Source: Bacteroidales bacterium (lineage in GTDB: Bacteria; Bacteroidota; Bacteroidia; Bacteroidales; Paludibacteraceae). From it: 64,000 bases of DNA. A program made the position numbers and the translations under genes. The stretch spans positions 1-64,000 of the forward strand of contig JAAYUQ010000097.1 of the NCBI GenBank assembly GCA_012517575.1. Reading direction: 5' to 3'. Under the pieces are notes generated by a model. That model saw only the letters and a program-made list of their open reading frames with translations. It had not been told where the DNA came from and ran no database searches. Shown piece by piece: positions 26,534 through 35,301 of this stretch; positions within the stretch are counted from its first letter, which is position 1; each line of letters opens with the position of its first letter.

Positions 26534-28072
26534 TTAATATGAAAGATTTTGTGGAATTTTCATTTCGTTGTTGGTGTCAATTTCAGCTTGAGGAATCGGG
26601 AGCAACAATCTTTCCTTTATATAAAATCTTTTTTCAGGCGGTTGCATTGGATTGTATTTCGAATAAAGCACAGCCCAATCTTTTTCAAAAGTATGCTTCC
26701 TTAAAATCTCCATCGGTTTGTCCGGATTGTCATACGATTTAGCCATGCGAAGCAAATCAAACCAACGCTGATTTTCAAAAGCAAGCTCCAAACGCCTTTC
26801 GGCATAAACCGAATCCAAAGCTTCTTCTTTTGACCCAAAAGGCCCAATTCCATCTAATCCGGCTCTATCTCTAACATCATTAAGCGGATTGTGCGCATTA
26901 GCAAAATTTCCATCCTGAGCCAAAATTTCGGCATAAAGTAGTTTTATATCGGCAAAACGCAAAATAATCCAGTCATTTTCACCTTGCAGGGGTTGTGTCA
27001 TCGAAGCGTCTATGTATTTTGATATATAAGGAACGGAAACGGTTGATGATTTTTTCCATACTCTAAAACACGCATCCTTACGAGTATCGTTGGGATTAGC
27101 ATTAAACAAGTTCATCAACTCATAGGTAGGATTATTATATCCAAGTGGCGTTCCTATTTTCAAAAACATATTTGCGGAACCCAAAGGTGCAAAAGTGCCC
27201 CAGAAAGGTGAACCAATGCCGGAACTACCTCCTTTGTATCGTACAGCAAAAATAATTTCCTTGTTCATTTCATTGGTAATACTGAAAATATTGGAATAGG
27301 CATTGGCACCTGTTAATAAACCATGAGGCGATAGTGTTAAAATATCTTCCAATTCTTTTTTAGCCAAAGATAAATTATTTGTTCCTCCCATCATCATATA
27401 AGCTTTGGCCAACATTCCTTTGGCAGCCCATTTGGTGGCTCTTCCCAAGTCTGTTGCTGAGTAGGTGGAAGGTAATTCTTCAACTGCCTTTTTCAAATCG
27501 GGAATGATAATTTCATTATAGATTTCAGAAACCGGCGAACGAGGAATTTTTTTTGCTTCATTGGGCCCAATTACTTTGGTTATTTTAAACATGTCGCCAA
27601 ATAAGTTTACCAATGTGTAATAATGATAACCTCTCAAAAACAAAAGTTCACCTTCATATTGTGCTCTGAGTGATTCATTTGAAACATAACTATTATCTTT
27701 TACAGAAGGAAGTACTGCGTTAATATTGGAAATATTCTGGAAAATTTTATACCAATAATCACGTAAGGCAGGTAAACTTGGAGAAAGTCTAAAAGAAGCT
27801 ATATCGGTTTGATCGATTCTAATTGTTGCACTCGAGCCTGTTTCACTTTGGCACGAATTATCGCTTCTAAGTTCGGTATACATCCATTCATCTTTCTGTA
27901 TGTTCGCGAGTCCGGCATAGCAGCCTATTACTCCCTGATTAATTCGTGTAGGAGTTGTGTAAAAATCAACCTGTGTAAGTACTGATTCGGGTTTGTCGGT
28001 CAGAAAATCTTCACAACCTGTGAAAAAGAATCCACACAGAAGAATTGCATTTATAAATATTTTATTTTTCAT
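26534..28072 (-). CDS. susD: RagB/SusD family outer-membrane glycan-binding lipoprotein
   Basis: 512 residues; lipobox FTGC in the first 20 residues, then the SusD N-terminal opening EDFLTDKPESVLTQVDFYTTP. TPR-like helices and the C-terminal SusD signature (NDVRDRAGL, YAERRLELAFENQRWFDLLRM, LLLPIPQAEIDTN) are complete. It forms the lid of the SusC pore and delivers oligosaccharide to it. Begins 36 nt after the susC stop, in the same operon. Confidence 0.93.
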   Translation of the reverse strand: MKNKIFINAILLCGFFFTGCEDFLTDKPESVLTQVDFYTTPTRINQGVIGCYAGLANIQKDEWMYTELRSDNSCQSETGSSATIRIDQTDIASFRLSPSLPALRDYWYKIFQNISNINAVLPSVKDNSYVSNESLRAQYEGELLFLRGYHYYTLVNLFGDMFKITKVIGPNEAKKIPRSPVSEIYNEIIIPDLKKAVEELPSTYSATDLGRATKWAAKGMLAKAYMMMGGTNNLSLAKKELEDILTLSPHGLLTGANAYSNIFSITNEMNKEIIFAVRYKGGSSGIGSPFWGTFAPLGSANMFLKIGTPLGYNNPTYELMNLFNANPNDTRKDACFRVWKKSSTVSVPYISKYIDASMTQPLQGENDWIILRFADIKLLYAEILAQDGNFANAHNPLNDVRDRAGLDGIGPFGSKEEALDSVYAERRLELAFENQRWFDLLRMAKSYDNPDKPMEILRKHTFEKDWAVLYSKYNPMQPPEKRFYIKERLLLPIPQAEIDTNNEMKIPQNLSY

Positions 28073-28108
28073 GTCTCTATTTTTAAATATTATAAAAAAT
28101 TTCCTTGT

Positions 28109-31100
28109 TTAAAAAGTAATGTCTAATCCACCTGTAATGGTACGATTCAAAGGGAAAGCACCACGTTGATAACCATCTACCAATGGGCTGGTGTAGTTGC
28201 TTGCTGTTCTTCTTGCTTCAGGATTAATGCCTCTATAACTCGGCGCCATGATATAAACCAAATTTTCGGCAGAAAAATATACTCTTAAATTTCTTAATTT
28301 CAATGATTTCAATAAATTTTGAGGTAAAGTATAACCCAAAGTAAAATCACGAATTGCACCATAAGAACCATCTTCTATGCAGTAGTCCGTCAACATTAAA
28401 TCGCTACCGGAAGTAGTATTGGAATAAACGGTTTTTCCATCACCAGGAAACATGGGACTCACATATCGATTGTCGGTGTAGGCCTTGTTGTAGCGCAGTT
28501 GTTCATTATAATTTACATTACCATTGATAATGTCAATACCTTGAACGCCCTGAATCAGAAAGCTTAAATCAAAGTTTTTGTAAGTGAAAGTATTGGTTAT
28601 TCCCCAAGTAAAATCGGGGAATGGATCTCCTAATACAGTTCGGTCTTCAGTGTCAATTTTATTATCGCCATTGATATTCACCACTTTTATTCCTCCTACA
28701 ATCGGAGCAAATTTCGTGTAAGTAAACGGATTGCCATTTTCATCTTTAAGTGCTTTTGCTGCGGCTACTTCTTCAAAAGAAGTATATACGCCATCAGTTT
28801 TATAACCGTAATACTGGATGGCCGGTTGCCCCACAATGGCACGATAGACTTCACTTCTTTCTCCGAAATTGTCTTCATATTCCTTGTCTCCGTAATTTAA
28901 GAGCTTATTTTTGTTGGTGGCAAAATTCGCTGTTGTTTTCCATGTAAATTTTTTATTGGTGATATTGGTTGTATTGAGTTCTATTTCGATTCCTTTGTTG
29001 TTTACCTTCCCAATATTGTTCCAATATGATTGATGTCCGGTAATATACATGGCGGGTTGTTGAAGCAGCAATTGAATAGTGTTGGAATTGTAGTATTCTA
29101 TTGTAAAGTTAATTTTGCTATTCAAAATTCCAAAATCTATTCCGTAATTGGCTTCAGATGTTTGTTCCCACGTAATATCGGGATTTCCTAATGAAGAACT
29201 GTTAGAAACCATTCCTTGTACCAATGTTCCATTTCCTGAACCCAGTACGTAATTGCTTGTGTTAATGGTATTCATGTAGGCATATTGAGGAATGTTGTTA
29301 TTTCCTGTCAATCCATAACTGAAGCGTAATTTCAAATTGGATAACCATTCAAAATTCTTCATGAATTTTTCTTCAGATGCACGCCAACCGGCTGAGAATG
29401 CTGGGAAAGTGCCCCATTTGTTTCCCTTGTAAAACTTTGAGCTTCCATCTGCCCTGAAACTGGCAGACATCATATATTTGCCCAGATAAGAATAATTAAG
29501 TCGACCCAGGAGAGAAACCAGCGATTCGGTATAATAAAAAGAGGTTGTTCCATCAATAGAAGGGCTGTCTAATAAAATTTGAGAAGCAAGGTTGAAAGAA
29601 AGAATTTGTTCGTCGGGGAAATTTGTTCCTACCATTCTGTTGTAATTGTCATTGGTTTGCTGCATGGTAAAACCCAATAATGCATCAAATTCATGATTGC
29701 TGATTTTCTTATTATAGTTTAGCGTATTTTCTGAAAGTAATTCCCTATGTGTTGTCAATTGTCGGGTAAGTGAATTTGGATTTCCAGCTTTGTTGGCAGA
29801 AGTTTGTTCTTTTTTGTTGTATTCCCTGAATAATAGATATGCGCCATTGGATGTTTTAAACTGTAAACCGGGTAAAAGATTCAAAGTCAAATAGATATTT
29901 CCCTGAAATCTATAATCGTCAGTAAATATACTGGTACGTTCCCTAATAGAAACTGGATTTTGATTACTTGAATTCCAAACCGAAACTCCTGGTAAGCTCC
30001 ACACTTCATCATCATAACCTATGCCACTGATATTTATCCCGTTAAAGTCGCTTGGTTGTGCATAGTCTCCGGCAACTTTACCGGTTAAAGCAGCGGTTGC
30101 TTCATTGTGCCTGATTGGTAACCATGAAGGGAACCGCATATAATCGGTCAAGTCAACTGCCGGTCGTTCTTGGCGACTATAAGTTGGAGCAAGATTAATT
30201 CCTAAGGTGGCAATTTTTGATAACTTGGCATCTAATTTGGCTCTAAAGGTAAATTTGTCATAGGTACTGTTCAACATAATGCCGTCTTCATTGACATAAT
30301 TTCCAGAAACAAAATACTTTAAATTCTTGTCTCCTCCCGAAGCGCTCAACTGGTAATTCTGCATGGTTCCACGATCTCTCAACCCTTCATCAAGCCAGTC
30401 GGTTGGTTGATCATCCAAATATTTCATAATCAAATATCCGGCTTTTTCGGGTTCGGTTATTTTATTAAATGCCATTGTTTCGGTAGAAATTCCATTAACG
30501 GCAGGGTCCTGCTTTCTCATGGCTGCTTCCCGGTAGAGAAGAGCTACATAATCTTCTGTGCTTAGCATATCTGGAAGTTTCAATGCATTGCGAAAACCTG
30601 AATACATTTTGAAATTGTATTTGGGTTTATTGGTCTCTCCACTTTTAGTGGTGATTAGTATTACTCCTCCTGCAGCTCTTGAACCATAAAGGGCAGCAGA
30701 AGAAGCATCTTTCAGAACTTCAACCGATTGAACATCTGCCATACTGATCATAGATAAGCCATCGGGGACAGGAAAACCATCTATTACTATGAGAGGATCG
30801 CTACTTGCACTGATCGATCCCAAGCCACGAACACGAATTTTTGGTGCAGCTCCGGCTTCGGGATTTACATTGTTGATTTGAACTCCGGCAATTTTACCCT
30901 GTAGTGCCTGATCTACTCTGGAAACCGGAATTTCATCCATTTTCTCGTTTTTCAAAGAAGAAACAGCTCCCGTTAAATGCGATTTTTTCTGAGTACCGTA
31001 AGCAACTACAACTACTTCGTCAATGGTTTGGGTTTCTTCTTCCATTACTACATTGAGTTGTCCACTGGCAGGTATTGTTTTTTCTATTGTTTTGTAACCA

Positions 31101-31348
31101 ATGTAAGAAAATACCAATATGGATTGCCTGTTTGGTACTTCAATATTAAATTTTCCATTGAAATCGGAAATTGTTCCTGTTTTGGAGCCTTTTACTGTTA
31201 TATTGACGCCAATTAAAGGCTCACTTTTATTGTCCAATACAGTTCCCGTAACTTTAATTTGAGAAAATGCACTGATTGTACTAATAAATAAAGCTATTAA
31301 TACAAGAAACTCTCTTTTTAAGATTTTTGGTTTTTTTGTTCTTTTCAT
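28109..31348 (-). CDS. susC: SusC/RagA family TonB-dependent oligosaccharide transporter
   Basis: About 1079 residues from the ATG chosen because it starts a standard signal peptide (MKRTKKPKILKREFLVLIALF); the frame stays open 66 nt upstream. Order: carboxypeptidase-regulatory-like domain (KVTGTVLDNKSEPLIGVNITVKG), TonB-box region (DEVVVVAYGTQKK), plug domain (SVEVLKDASSAALYGSRAAGGVILITTK) and a 22-strand barrel ending in LNRTITGGLDITF. It imports lyase products across the outer membrane with energy from TonB. First gene of unit 1; the 5' UTR from the predicted start at about 31475 is near 125 nt. Confidence 0.95.
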   Translation of the reverse strand: MKRTKKPKILKREFLVLIALFISTISAFSQIKVTGTVLDNKSEPLIGVNITVKGSKTGTISDFNGKFNIEVPNRQSILVFSYIGYKTIEKTIPASGQLNVVMEEETQTIDEVVVVAYGTQKKSHLTGAVSSLKNEKMDEIPVSRVDQALQGKIAGVQINNVNPEAGAAPKIRVRGLGSISASSDPLIVIDGFPVPDGLSMISMADVQSVEVLKDASSAALYGSRAAGGVILITTKSGETNKPKYNFKMYSGFRNALKLPDMLSTEDYVALLYREAAMRKQDPAVNGISTETMAFNKITEPEKAGYLIMKYLDDQPTDWLDEGLRDRGTMQNYQLSASGGDKNLKYFVSGNYVNEDGIMLNSTYDKFTFRAKLDAKLSKIATLGINLAPTYSRQERPAVDLTDYMRFPSWLPIRHNEATAALTGKVAGDYAQPSDFNGINISGIGYDDEVWSLPGVSVWNSSNQNPVSIRERTSIFTDDYRFQGNIYLTLNLLPGLQFKTSNGAYLLFREYNKKEQTSANKAGNPNSLTRQLTTHRELLSENTLNYNKKISNHEFDALLGFTMQQTNDNYNRMVGTNFPDEQILSFNLASQILLDSPSIDGTTSFYYTESLVSLLGRLNYSYLGKYMMSASFRADGSSKFYKGNKWGTFPAFSAGWRASEEKFMKNFEWLSNLKLRFSYGLTGNNNIPQYAYMNTINTSNYVLGSGNGTLVQGMVSNSSSLGNPDITWEQTSEANYGIDFGILNSKINFTIEYYNSNTIQLLLQQPAMYITGHQSYWNNIGKVNNKGIEIELNTTNITNKKFTWKTTANFATNKNKLLNYGDKEYEDNFGERSEVYRAIVGQPAIQYYGYKTDGVYTSFEEVAAAKALKDENGNPFTYTKFAPIVGGIKVVNINGDNKIDTEDRTVLGDPFPDFTWGITNTFTYKNFDLSFLIQGVQGIDIINGNVNYNEQLRYNKAYTDNRYVSPMFPGDGKTVYSNTTSGSDLMLTDYCIEDGSYGAIRDFTLGYTLPQNLLKSLKLRNLRVYFSAENLVYIMAPSYRGINPEARRTASNYTSPLVDGYQRGAFPLNRTITGGLDITF

Positions 31349-31455
31349 GTTTTTATGGTTTTTAATTTTCAAATTGTTCTGCATTAAATACTTAAATATA
31401 TAACAAGGAATCAATAAATTGCTTTTATTTAGCTATGAACTTAATAAGAAAAAAA

Positions 31456-31467
31456 TTGGTCAACCAA
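31456..31467. promoter_or_regulatory. GntR-family operator (site O5), unit 1
   Basis: TTGGTCAACCAA within a run of the form AATTGGTCAACCAATT, downstream of the predicted susC start; first of a tandem pair matching the pair at 16621-16650. Confidence 0.75.
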
Positions 31468-31470
31468 TTA

Positions 31471-31482
31471 TTGGTCGACCAA
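31471..31482. promoter_or_regulatory. GntR-family operator (site O6) overlapping the susC -7 box
   Basis: TTGGTCGACCAA, fused on the minus strand to TATTTTTG (31480-31487): the two share TTG. The -33 position 20 nt upstream reads TTTT, not TTTG, so the promoter is weaker than at units 2 and 3 and may need activation. Confidence 0.75.
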
Positions 31483-31487
31483 AAATA
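31480..31487 (-). promoter_or_regulatory. -7 box of the susC promoter
   Basis: TATTTTTG on the minus strand, a perfect TAnnTTTG. No clear -33 TTTG accompanies it. Confidence 0.6.
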
Positions 31488-31534
31488 CGGTGTTTTTATA
31501 ATAAAAAAAAATTTTTTTCAAGTTATTTTACGAA

Positions 31535-31552
31535 ATATGTTGCAAAACATAT
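31535..31552. promoter_or_regulatory. 18-bp palindrome, candidate activator site (P2)
   Basis: ATATGTTGCAAAACATAT: perfect 7-bp arms around GCAA. Centre about 69 bp upstream of the predicted susC start, the same distance as P1 at 16703-16720. Location suits a class I activator. Confidence 0.5.
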
Positions 31553-31571
31553 TTTCAAACTTGTTGAGAAT

Positions 31572-31608
31572 AAAAAAAGCTGCCTTTTTAACAATTAGAA
31601 AGCAGCTT
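31572..31608 (-). terminator. rho-independent terminator of the gntR gene
   Basis: On the minus strand a stem AAGCTGC...GCAGCTT is followed by a T run (TTTTTTTATT). It sits between the gntR stop and the susC promoter, so the regulator is transcribed alone and not with the PUL. Confidence 0.85.
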
Positions 31609-31659
31609 CATTTCCTTTTAAGTAAAAGAATAGGAAATATGGTTTAGAAATATTAGATT

Positions 31660-32406
31660 TCAGGCAATACTCAAGCTTTTTATTTTTAAGTTCTCCAATT
31701 TCGTCCGAGCGAGAGTCATCACTCCTTGCAAATGCTGATAAAGCAATGATGAGGCCAATTCTTCATTTTGCATTTTCACTGCCTCTATCATTTCAGCGTG
31801 TTCCCTAATTACGACAAAAGGGTCGGTATTACATACCCGTTCCTTATTGTATATGATAAGAATATCTGGAATTATAATCATAAGCATGGATTTAATGACC
31901 GGATTGTGGCTGCCTTCTGCTATGGTGCGGTGAAAAGCGAAGTCGTAACTGACACGTAAAATTTCATCATTATGGAATTTTACAAAATTTTGATGCGCTT
32001 TTTCCATAGCTTCTATGTCTTCTTCGGTACGTCTTTCGGCGCAAAGCCGAATGGCATTCATTTCAAGAATGCATCTGGTTTCAACCAACGAATAAAAATC
32101 GTAATTCTGAAGGTTGAGCACATCGGAAAGCAAACCATTCAAAGAATTTATATCCAACCCGTTAAGAATAGTTCCACTTTGTGGCAGTGTTTTTACAATT
32201 CCGTAAAATTCGAGTTTTTGCAAAGCCTCGCGGATATGTGTCCTTCCAAAACCAAAATCGCTCGCCAGTTTTCTTTCGGCAGGTAGGCGGTCTCCTGGTT
32301 TTAGTTCTCCTGATTCAATTAGTTCCTTAATTTTGTTGATTACTTCATCTGCCGGCGATTTTTGCCGGGTTTTCATCAATCGGATAAAATTTTCTTCCAT
32401 CATCAT
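31660..32406 (-). CDS. GntR family, FadR-subfamily transcriptional repressor of the PUL
   Basis: 248 residues. Winged helix at 15-85 with the GntR recognition region LPAERKLASDFGFGRTHIREALQKLE (41-66) followed by an FCD effector domain (about 100-235). The FCD metal site is complete: Asp155, His159 (DFAFH), His203 (REHAE) and His225 (LYQHL). FadR-type GntR proteins with this set bind carboxylate-bearing sugar ligands and regulate uronate or alginate use, for example the alginate regulator of Zobellia. TTGGTYRACCAA sites occur at its own promoter and at all three PUL units, so I infer an autoregulated repressor released by an unsaturated uronate such as DEH. Confidence 0.88.
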   Translation of the reverse strand: MMMEENFIRLMKTRQKSPADEVINKIKELIESGELKPGDRLPAERKLASDFGFGRTHIREALQKLEFYGIVKTLPQSGTILNGLDINSLNGLLSDVLNLQNYDFYSLVETRCILEMNAIRLCAERRTEEDIEAMEKAHQNFVKFHNDEILRVSYDFAFHRTIAEGSHNPVIKSMLMIIIPDILIIYNKERVCNTDPFVVIREHAEMIEAVKMQNEELASSLLYQHLQGVMTLARTKLENLKIKSLSIA

Positions 32407-32506
32407 GTTTTGTAATTTTTCTATTTACTTATAAGGCTCAAATATTTTTCCTCCGAAAAAGGGGGAAATTTTAAAACTAAATCTCATTTATCTTTGGCCG
32501 GTTTAA

Positions 32507-32518
32507 TTGGTTGACCAA
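32507..32518. promoter_or_regulatory. GntR-family operator (site O7), autoregulatory
   Basis: TTGGTTGACCAA directly in front of the gntR gene, sharing TTG with its -7 box. This predicts negative autoregulation. Confidence 0.78.
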
Positions 32519-32545
32519 AATTACACAAAATTTTTTAACTTCAAA
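32516..32545 (-). promoter_or_regulatory. promoter of the gntR gene
   Basis: On the minus strand TAATTTTG (32516-32523) is a perfect TAnnTTTG; a TTTG (32542-32545) lies 18 nt upstream, slightly short of the usual 19-21. The predicted start falls inside operator O7, leaving a leader of about 105 nt. Confidence 0.6.
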
Positions 32546-32662
32546 ATTTTTTCCAATAATTAGTTCCTTTGTTTTAAATTTCTTTCCTCCAATCCTAAAA
32601 ATCAATGGTTTTCAAAGCCGATATTCAACAATAGGAGGATAAATTCTTATTGTTTGACTTTT

Positions 32663-32684
32663 TATGTTGCAGAATAAACATAAT
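32663..32684. promoter_or_regulatory. inverted repeat TTATGTT-8-AACATAA
   Basis: Perfect 7-bp arms, 8-nt spacer, about 16 nt upstream of the -7 box of the sigma-54-type regulator gene. The half-site ATGTT is the same as in palindromes P1 and P2 but the spacing is longer by 4, so relation to them is uncertain. Confidence 0.3.
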
Positions 32685-32699
32685 TCTATTATTTTCATT

Positions 32700-32707
32700 A
32701 ATTTTGT
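32700..32707 (+). promoter_or_regulatory. -7 box for the sigma-54 activator/lptE/secG operon
   Basis: TAATTTTG matches TAnnTTTG and stands 42 nt before the first ATG. No -33 TTTG at the right distance. The 343-nt gap left of it otherwise holds the divergent gntR promoter. Confidence 0.5.
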
Positions 32708-32749
32708 CAGATATTTATGTCATTATTGCAGTAAATTATTGTTAGAAAC

Positions 32750-34045
32750 ATGCAACCATCAGAAATACAAGCCGTAAAACAACGTTTCGGGATTATTGGC
32801 AATTCAGAATTGTTAAATCGCGCTATCGACGTGGCCGTTCAGGTAGCACCAACCGATTTGTCGGTATTGATTACCGGCGAAAGTGGTGTAGGAAAGGAAA
32901 ATTTTCCTCAAATTATTCATTATTACAGTCATCGCAAACACGGGCCTTATATAGCTGTCAATTGTGGTGCAATACCGGAAGGAACGATTGATTCCGAATT
33001 ATTTGGACATGAAAAAGGATCATTTACGGGTGCCATGGCAGATAGAAAAGGCTATTTTGAAGTAGCAGACGGTGGTACCATTTTTTTGGATGAAGTTGGC
33101 GAGTTGCCACTTTCCACTCAGGTTCGCTTATTACGTGTGCTCGAAACAGGTGAATTTATCAAGGTCGGTTCCTCAAAAATTCTGAAAACTAATGTCCGCG
33201 TTATAGCTGCAACCAATTTAAATATGGCACAGGCTGTCCGTGATGGGCGTTTCCGTGAAGATTTGTATTATCGTTTGAATACCGTTCCTATTTTTGTGCC
33301 GCCTTTGAGGGAAAGAAAAGAAGATATTGTTTTGTTGTTCAGAAAATTTGCTGCCGACTTTGCTGAAAAATACAACATGCCGCCCATCAAACTTACTGAG
33401 GATGCAAAAAAACTGCTTACCGAGTATTATTGGAATGGCAATGTCCGACAACTTAAAAATATTACCGAGCAGATTTCTGTTATCGAACAGCAACGTGAAA
33501 TTACTGCGGATATTTTAAAACAATATTTGCCGAAAGAAGAATTGGAGCGTTTTCCGGTTTTGTTGTCCAACCATCGAAGCGATCAGAAAACGTTTACTTC
33601 CGAAAGAGAAATTCTTTATCAGGTACTTTTCGATATGAAACAAGATATGATTGAACTGAAGAAACTGGTTTACAATCTGATGAATGCTCAGGAAAATCAG
33701 GAATTGATGCAAAAAGATATTACTTTATCACCTTCTTTTGCCGCTCCGCATGAAACTTTTATTCCCGCTACACCGTCTCCGGTTGAAGTGATTAAACCCG
33801 CAAATAATTTGGGACGTGAATCAAATCAATTTCCCGGTTCAAAAAAACAAAATTCTTTTGAAGAAGCTGCAGAATTCCAAGAGATTGAAGATGTGCAAGA
33901 ACCTATGACACTGGAAGATATGGAACGACAAATGATAAAAAAGACGCTCGAAAAGCACAAAGGCAAAAGGAAAGCAGCCGCCGAAGAATTAAAAATTTCA
34001 GAACGTACTTTGTACCGCAAAATTAAGGAATATGGAATTGAATAA
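32750..34045 (+). CDS. sigma-54-interacting AAA+ transcriptional activator without receiver domain
   Basis: 431 residues. The AAA+ domain starts almost at the N-terminus: Walker A GESGVGKE (43-50), GSFTGA loop (90-95, the sigma-54 contact, with Ser for the usual Ala), Walker B TIFLDE (110-115), and arginine fingers in the DGRFREDLYYRLN segment. A low-complexity linker (about 270-390) leads to a C-terminal Fis-type helix-turn-helix (last 40 residues, KRKAAAEELKISERTLYRKI). No sensory or phospho-acceptor domain is present, so activity is controlled otherwise. First gene of a run with lptE, a conserved gene and secG; it overlaps lptE by 14 nt. Confidence 0.9.
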   Translation: MQPSEIQAVKQRFGIIGNSELLNRAIDVAVQVAPTDLSVLITGESGVGKENFPQIIHYYSHRKHGPYIAVNCGAIPEGTIDSELFGHEKGSFTGAMADRKGYFEVADGGTIFLDEVGELPLSTQVRLLRVLETGEFIKVGSSKILKTNVRVIAATNLNMAQAVRDGRFREDLYYRLNTVPIFVPPLRERKEDIVLLFRKFAADFAEKYNMPPIKLTEDAKKLLTEYYWNGNVRQLKNITEQISVIEQQREITADILKQYLPKEELERFPVLLSNHRSDQKTFTSEREILYQVLFDMKQDMIELKKLVYNLMNAQENQELMQKDITLSPSFAAPHETFIPATPSPVEVIKPANNLGRESNQFPGSKKQNSFEEAAEFQEIEDVQEPMTLEDMERQMIKKTLEKHKGKRKAAAEELKISERTLYRKIKEYGIE

Positions 34046-34592
34046 AGAACTGAAAAACCCAATTTTTAAAAGAAAGAAAAAACCAATAAAACTGTTTTTT
34101 GCCCTTTTTTGTGTAGTTTTTCTTTTTTTGGCTTCCTGTTCCATTTCTTACAAATTCAATGGGGCTTCTATCGATTACACCAAAATCAAAACCATTTCTA
34201 TTGCCGACTTTCCAAATGTTTCCGAATTGGTTTATCCTCCGTTGTCTCAGCAATTTTCAGAAGAACTTCGCGATATTTACACCAAACAGACACAGCTCCG
34301 GCTTGTTCGTCAAAATGGAGATTTGAATCTCGAGGGCGAGATTGTTGGTTATCAACTTACGCCCATGTCCATAAGCGCCGATACTTATGCTTCCGAAACC
34401 AAACTGACGGTAACCGTTAAGGTTCGTTTTACCAATAAAGTGAATCCGGTAGATGATTTTGAAAAAACATACTCCGCTTTTCAGGTTTTCGACAGTTCCA
34501 AAATGTTGAATGATGTGCAGGAAGAATTGGTGAAGGAGATTATTAAAGAAATCACTGAGAACATTTACAACGACACGGTTGCCAAATGGTAG
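34032..34592 (+). CDS. lptE: LptE family LPS-assembly lipoprotein
   Basis: 186 residues; hydrophobic segment followed by lipobox LASC (Cys36). The mature sequence (SYKFNGASIDYTKIKTISIADFPN, then LRLVRQNGDLNLEGEIVGYQLTP) matches the Bacteroidetes LptE group, which plugs the LptD barrel and completes LPS transport at the outer membrane. The unusually long n-region (about 20 residues, lysine-rich) suggests a later start is possible, but no nearby ATG follows. Overlaps the preceding regulator gene. Confidence 0.85.
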   Translation: MELNKELKNPIFKRKKKPIKLFFALFCVVFLFLASCSISYKFNGASIDYTKIKTISIADFPNVSELVYPPLSQQFSEELRDIYTKQTQLRLVRQNGDLNLEGEIVGYQLTPMSISADTYASETKLTVTVKVRFTNKVNPVDDFEKTYSAFQVFDSSKMLNDVQEELVKEIIKEITENIYNDTVAKW

Positions 34593-34631
34593 GCAAAAAC
34601 TTTTCTTGTTTTTTGAAAATAAGAACGAAAA

Positions 34632-35288
34632 ATGACACAGGCCGATTTTATATCACTTTTGCAGCATCCCGAGAGCATTCAATCGGAGCAGATCTCTGAA
34701 CTCAAAGATTTGGTGGAAAACTATCCTTTTTTTTCGCAGGCAAGGATGCTTTATCTGAAAGCGCTGCAGGTGTCCGGTAGCATTCATTTTGAAAAAGCCA
34801 TAAAAACGGCAGCCGTTTATACTTCTCAGCGTCGTTGGCTTTACCATTTTCTTTATCCGGAAATTTTTGCTAAGGAAGTTTATCGCCGTTCCGAAAAGGG
34901 CAAACTTACAGGTTCTTATTTCGACTTGTTGGATGTGGTTGAAAAAGAAGGTGGCGATTCAGGTCAAACATTGAAAAATCTGGCTGATCAGTTGAAAAAA
35001 GCTCGGGCTATGGTGATGGAAAATTCATCTGCGTCAGAAAAAGATGAACTTGTTGTAAAGAAAGAATCCATCCAATCTGCGGAAGTTCAACCGGAATATT
35101 TTGCCTCAGAAATGATCTCAGAACAGGAAATTTCGGAAGAATCGGTTAAACAGTTAATTAAGAATAAAAAATATCCAGAAGCATTGGAGATTTTAAAAAA
35201 ATTAAATTTGAATAATCCGAAAAAAAGTGTTTACTTTGCAGACCAAATTCGTTTCTTGGAAAAAGTAATAGAAAATTTAAAAATTTAA
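34632..35288 (+). CDS. conserved Bacteroidetes hypothetical protein
   Basis: 218 residues, no signal peptide, mostly helical. The N-terminal part (LLQHPESIQSEQISELKDLVENYPFFSQARMLYLKAL) and the C-terminal repeat-like helices (QLIKNKKYPEALEILKKLNLNNPKKSVYFADQIRFLEKVI) look like TPR-type helices joined by an acidic linker. It lies between lptE (39 nt) and secG (13 nt) and is co-transcribed with them, which suggests an envelope-assembly role, but no function is known to me. Confidence 0.75.
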   Translation: MTQADFISLLQHPESIQSEQISELKDLVENYPFFSQARMLYLKALQVSGSIHFEKAIKTAAVYTSQRRWLYHFLYPEIFAKEVYRRSEKGKLTGSYFDLLDVVEKEGGDSGQTLKNLADQLKKARAMVMENSSASEKDELVVKKESIQSAEVQPEYFASEMISEQEISEESVKQLIKNKKYPEALEILKKLNLNNPKKSVYFADQIRFLEKVIENLKI

Positions 35289-35301
35289 ATATTATACTTT
35301 T

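Noticed and set aside
32407-32749. riboswitch or regulatory RNA in the gntR/sigma-54 activator gap
   Set aside because: Only an operator, two promoter boxes and one short inverted repeat are visible; no conserved riboswitch core is present.
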